DNA of 9,110 nucleotides from the NCBI GenBank assembly GCA_903930745.1, contig CAIYZX010000574.1, positions 1 to 9,110 on the forward strand. Direction: 5' to 3'. Made by a program: the position numbers and the translations under genes. Source of the stretch: an uncultured Chloroflexota bacterium (GTDB lineage: Bacteria > Chloroflexota > Limnocylindria > Limnocylindrales > CSP1-4). Below are positions 6,648 through 9,110 of the stretch, one piece after another; within the stretch, counting starts at the first letter, position 1; every line of letters starts with the position of its first letter. Under the pieces are notes generated by a model. The model was not told the DNA's origin. It was given only the letters and a program-made list of their open reading frames with translations, and made no database searches.

Positions 6648-6692
6648 GGCCCTGCGACACAAGCCTCCAGGTGGTCCTGACCTGGCAGGGCC
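6648..6692. other. Two-stem bulged hairpin, possible structured RNA or regulatory site
   Basis: Outer arms GGCCCTG (6648-6654) and CAGGGCC (6686-6692) pair perfectly over 7 bp. Inner arms CCAGGT (6667-6672) and ACCTGG (6680-6685) pair perfectly over 6 bp and close a 7-nt loop. A 12-nt bulge (6655-6666) is on the plus-strand 5' side. The structure would form in RNA from either strand: as leader of the second GLUG gene (about 155 nt before its GTG) or of the small minus-strand gene. It matches no riboswitch or ncRNA that I recognise. Confidence 0.35.
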
Positions 6693-6830
6693 GTGTAGGA
6701 CTCGCAGCACATGGAGATCGCCGTCTGGCCCGGGCCTTCGGGCATCTCCTCTCTCAACAGTGGCAGCGGCCGTTGGCAGTATCGAGCGCATCAGCCGGCG
6801 GTTCGTGCCGCCCTGATCCGCCCGCCGCCC

Positions 6831-6835
6831 GGAGG
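6831..6835 (+). promoter_or_regulatory. Ribosome binding site of the second GLUG gene
   Basis: GGAGG lies ten bases before GTG 6846. It is the only strong Shine-Dalgarno near the signal-peptide-encoding start and supports that GTG over the in-frame ATG at 6891, which falls inside the hydrophobic core. Confidence 0.65.
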
Positions 6836-6845
6836 TCCGCTCGCC

Positions 6846-9110
6846 GTGCCCATCGCCGCTCGTCTCCGCTCCCTGCTGCCCGCCGTCGTCATGGCGGCGC
6901 TCCTGCTCCCCGCTGCCTCCGCCCCCGCCGAGGCGGTGGTTGAGCCCGCGGGATGCGCGATGAGCGGGGCCGGCACGGCTGAGTCACCGTTCCTCGTGGC
7001 CACGGGCGATGACCTCGCCTGCATCGACGGCAACGTCTCGTACTGGGGCTCGCACTTCGCGCAGACCGCGGACGTCTACCTGTCCGGCGCAGCCTGGACC
7101 CATGGCATCGGCACCGAGGCCACCGCGTTCACGGGTGCGTACGACGGCGGCGACTTCACGATCAACGGGCTCGCCTTGGAGCCCGTCACCAGCTACCAGG
7201 GCCTCTTCGGCAACGTCGCCAACGCCGCCATCTCCAACGTGCGCGTGAACGGCACGATCGTGATCGACTCCCCGGACCAGGTCCAGTGGGTTGGTGGGCT
7301 GGCGGGCTGGGCCGCGGCCTCCACGCTCACGGACGTTCGCTCGTCCGTGAGCATCACGGCGCGCGTGGGATATGCCGCCGGGTACGCCGGCATCGCGGGC
7401 GGCCTGGACTGGAACAGCAGCACGCTTACCGACGCCTGGACCAACGGCGACCTGGACGTCACGGTCAAGGAGGGCAACGCGGAGTGCATTGGCGGCGTCG
7501 TCGGGTGCGGGTATGCGGGCACGCTGGTCCGGCCCACCGCCTCGGGCGTCATCAACGTCACCATCTCCGCGGGCGTGCCCGCGACGAGCGCGCAGGCCCA
7601 GGCGATGTCCGTGGGCGGCATCCTGGGCTTCGGCCAGGGCATGACGATCACAGACGCCAGCGCGACGGTGGACATCACCGTCAACAACACGACCACGGGC
7701 GGTGGGCGCGGCACGGCCAGTGCCATCGGCGGCATCGCCGGCTACCCGACGCAGACCACGATCTCCGGCGCCGTCGCCAGCGGGACCATCGACGCCACCA
7801 CCACGGACTGGATCGACGGCATTGGCGGCCTCCTGGGCGCCGAGACCGAGACCGCGGTGACCGAGTCGCACGCCGGCGTGACCATCACCGCCACGTCCGG
7901 GGGCTCGCACGTCTGGAACGCCGGCGGCCTCGTCGGGATCATGTACGCGGGCAGCCTGGCGCGCGTGAGCTCCGACACGACCCTTACGACCTCGGGACCG
8001 GACGGCGCCACCTCCGTTGGCGGCCTCGTCGGCGACATGTTCAGCAACTCCACGCCGCCCTCCATCACGGACGCCTACGCCCGCGGATCCATCTCCGCGC
8101 CGGGCGGCACCGAGGTTGGCGGCTTCATCGGCTACACGGTCGGCGGCACCATCTCCCGTGCCTACACCACGGTCAGTGTCTCCGGCGCCACCATCGTGGG
8201 CGGTTTCGCGGGCGACATGAACAGCGACCTGCCCACCACGATCACCGCGTCGTCCTTCTTCGACACCCAGGCCACCGGTCTCGCGGACGACACGGCCACC
8301 GGCGAGATCGTGGGAATCGTGGGCACGGACACGGCGACCATGCGCCAGCGCGCCACCTACGCCACGGGCGGCGGGGAGGGCCTGGCCGCCTGGACCTCGG
8401 CCTGGGCGATCACCGCCGGCTGGGCGGCGGCCGCGGACAGCACGGACACGTGGGGCATCTGCGCCGCGTACAACGACGGCTACCCGTTCCTCCTCTGGGA
8501 GGTGCCCGCGGACCCGTGCTTCGTCACCCTCGCCGTTGACGCGCCGTCCAACGGCACCATCACGGGCACCGGCATCGACTGCCCGGGCACCTGCGAAGCG
8601 CAGGTTGCCCCCGGCGCCCAGGTGGAGCTGACCGCCACGGCGGACTCCGGCTACCAGTTCGACGCCTGGACGGGCCAGTGTGCGGGCGAGATATCCACCA
8701 CGTGCTCGTTCGTCATGGAGCCCGGCGCGACGGCAGGGGCCACGTTCCTGCCCATCGCCCCCAGCTTCACCACCCAGCCGCGCGTGCTCTTCCGCACGGG
8801 CGTCATCCTGCCCACCGGCATCGCGCCCGCCATCCCGGTCGCGCTCTCCTGGGGCGCCACGGCCGCCGCCGGCACCATCACCAAGTACGAGGTCTGGCGC
8901 TGCTCGGCCGCGCCGTGCGCTGATGGGTCGTGGGTGGCGGTCACGCTCGCCTCCGCCACGGCAACCTCGGTCAACAGCACCGTCCCGTCCGCGCGCAAGT
9001 TCTCGTTCCGCATCAAGGCCACCGCCAGCACCGGCGCCTGGACGATGATCGAGTGGCCGCCCACGGCGGCCCGCGTCGTCCAGCAGTCCAACACCGCCGT
9101 CAAGTACGCC
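6846..9110 (+). CDS. Second secreted GLUG-repeat beta-helix protein, paralog of the first (C-terminus beyond right edge)
   Basis: This is 755 codons without a stop. The layout matches the protein at 1819-4437. It has a signal peptide (basic start, Leu/Ala/Val core, cleavage probably after AEA near residue 31). An entry segment with SPFLVATGDDLAC and WTHGIG is followed by about ten GLUG units from residue 149 to about 465, ending at SSFFDTQATG. Then come WGICAAYNDGYPFLLWE, an InlB-like repeat (560-637) and an Fn3-like domain (640-745). The last visible residues, VVQQSNTAVKYA, match VQQSATTVKYA, where the terminal beta domain of the first protein begins, so the same ending is expected. Cysteine spacing is conserved with the paralog in the N-terminal and YPFLLWE segments. 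Extra cysteines occur in ECIGGVVGC and WRCSAAPC. The role is probably an extracellular or surface adhesin; the ligand is unknown. Confidence 0.93.
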   Translation, partial: MPIAARLRSLLPAVVMAALLLPAASAPAEAVVEPAGCAMSGAGTAESPFLVATGDDLACIDGNVSYWGSHFAQTADVYLSGAAWTHGIGTEATAFTGAYDGGDFTINGLALEPVTSYQGLFGNVANAAISNVRVNGTIVIDSPDQVQWVGGLAGWAAASTLTDVRSSVSITARVGYAAGYAGIAGGLDWNSSTLTDAWTNGDLDVTVKEGNAECIGGVVGCGYAGTLVRPTASGVINVTISAGVPATSAQAQAMSVGGILGFGQGMTITDASATVDITVNNTTTGGGRGTASAIGGIAGYPTQTTISGAVASGTIDATTTDWIDGIGGLLGAETETAVTESHAGVTITATSGGSHVWNAGGLVGIMYAGSLARVSSDTTLTTSGPDGATSVGGLVGDMFSNSTPPSITDAYARGSISAPGGTEVGGFIGYTVGGTISRAYTTVSVSGATIVGGFAGDMNSDLPTTITASSFFDTQATGLADDTATGEIVGIVGTDTATMRQRATYATGGGEGLAAWTSAWAITAGWAAAADSTDTWGICAAYNDGYPFLLWEVPADPCFVTLAVDAPSNGTITGTGIDCPGTCEAQVAPGAQVELTATADSGYQFDAWTGQCAGEISTTCSFVMEPGATAGATFLPIAPSFTTQPRVLFRTGVILPTGIAPAIPVALSWGATAAAGTITKYEVWRCSAAPCADGSWVAVTLASATATSVNSTVPSARKFSFRIKATASTGAWTMIEWPPTAARVVQQSNTAVKYA
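7290..8256 (+). repeat. GLUG-type protein repeat array of the second paralog
   Basis: About ten degenerate units are visible (GGLAG, GGVVG, GGILG, GGIAG, GGLLG, GGLVG, GGFIG and GGFAG), in the same order and number as the array at 2290-3264. The second unit is decayed (AGGLDWNSSTLTDAW). Equal repeat number points to duplication of a whole gene rather than independent repeat expansion. Confidence 0.78.

Larger units (their letters stand above)
6526..6845. other. Divergent intergenic region upstream of the second GLUG gene
   Basis: This 320-base region separates the minus-strand cluster from the second GLUG gene and must contain promoters for both. I see no convincing -35/-10 pair. It holds the bulged hairpin at 6648-6692 and a second hairpin at 6728-6743 (GCCCG/CGGGC, or alternatively GCC-TTCG-GGC at 6734-6743). 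Open frames on both strands here encode Arg/Pro-rich shadow peptides with no recognisable features. Confidence 0.5.

Noticed and set aside
6640..6720. Possible SRP (4.5S-like) RNA on the minus strand, because CCAGGTCAGG occurs
   Set aside because: The obligatory GGAA-type loop and the following AAGCAGCC segment of SRP helix 8 are absent, so the match is short and probably accidental.
6601..6720. Possible c-di-GMP (GEMM) or other riboswitch upstream of the second GLUG gene
   Set aside because: The resemblance is limited to a few bases (ACACAAGCCTCC). The conserved tetraloop-receptor layout and other core positions could not be found.
4438..6845. Insertion element or integron around the minus-strand cluster
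   Set aside because: No transposase, integrase, terminal inverted repeats or target duplications were seen at the cluster borders.

Overview
The window is a very GC-rich (roughly 70% by eye) bacterial chromosomal segment with six protein-coding genes. Two of them run off the window edges. GTG starts and strong third-position GC are seen throughout. The mix of a RhlE-type helicase, large secreted GLUG-repeat proteins ending in a Trp/Gly-rich beta domain, and a protein with the LQRTAGN motif resembles high-GC environmental Chloroflexota (Limnocylindria-like) or Actinomycetota. This taxonomic guess comes from recalled protein style and is weak. No rRNA, tRNA, CRISPR array, insertion sequence or phage gene was seen.

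Layout: (1) positions 1-1534, minus strand, RhlE-type DEAD-box RNA helicase; the core is complete and the C-terminal tail continues past the left edge. (2) 1535-1818, divergent intergenic region with a candidate promoter and inverted repeats. (3) 1819-4437, plus strand, a secreted 872-residue GLUG-repeat beta-helix protein with an InlB-like repeat, an Fn3-like domain and a terminal beta-sandwich. (4) 4438-4492, a GC-rich convergent hairpin region. (5) 4491-6525, three minus-strand genes read right to left: a small Arg-rich CxCxxC protein, a 338-residue protein pairing an eCIS-type LQRTAGN motif with a zincin HExxH motif, and a 198-residue protein of unknown function whose GTG start overlaps the previous stop by four bases. 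(6) 6526-6845, a divergent intergenic region with a 45-nt bulged hairpin. (7) 6846-9110, plus strand, a second GLUG-repeat protein paralogous to the first, cut by the right edge.

The two GLUG proteins share signal peptide, an N-terminal cysteine pair, about ten repeats, a Cys-bracketed Trp/Tyr segment, an InlB-like repeat and an Fn3-like domain, so they look like duplicated surface or secreted proteins. The minus-strand cluster lies between them. The most interesting part is the cluster's LQRTAGN/HExxH protein with its overlapping partner. Its architecture fits a cargo or toxin-like metallopeptidase of an extracellular contractile injection system, but no structural injection-system gene is in the window, so that role is an inference.
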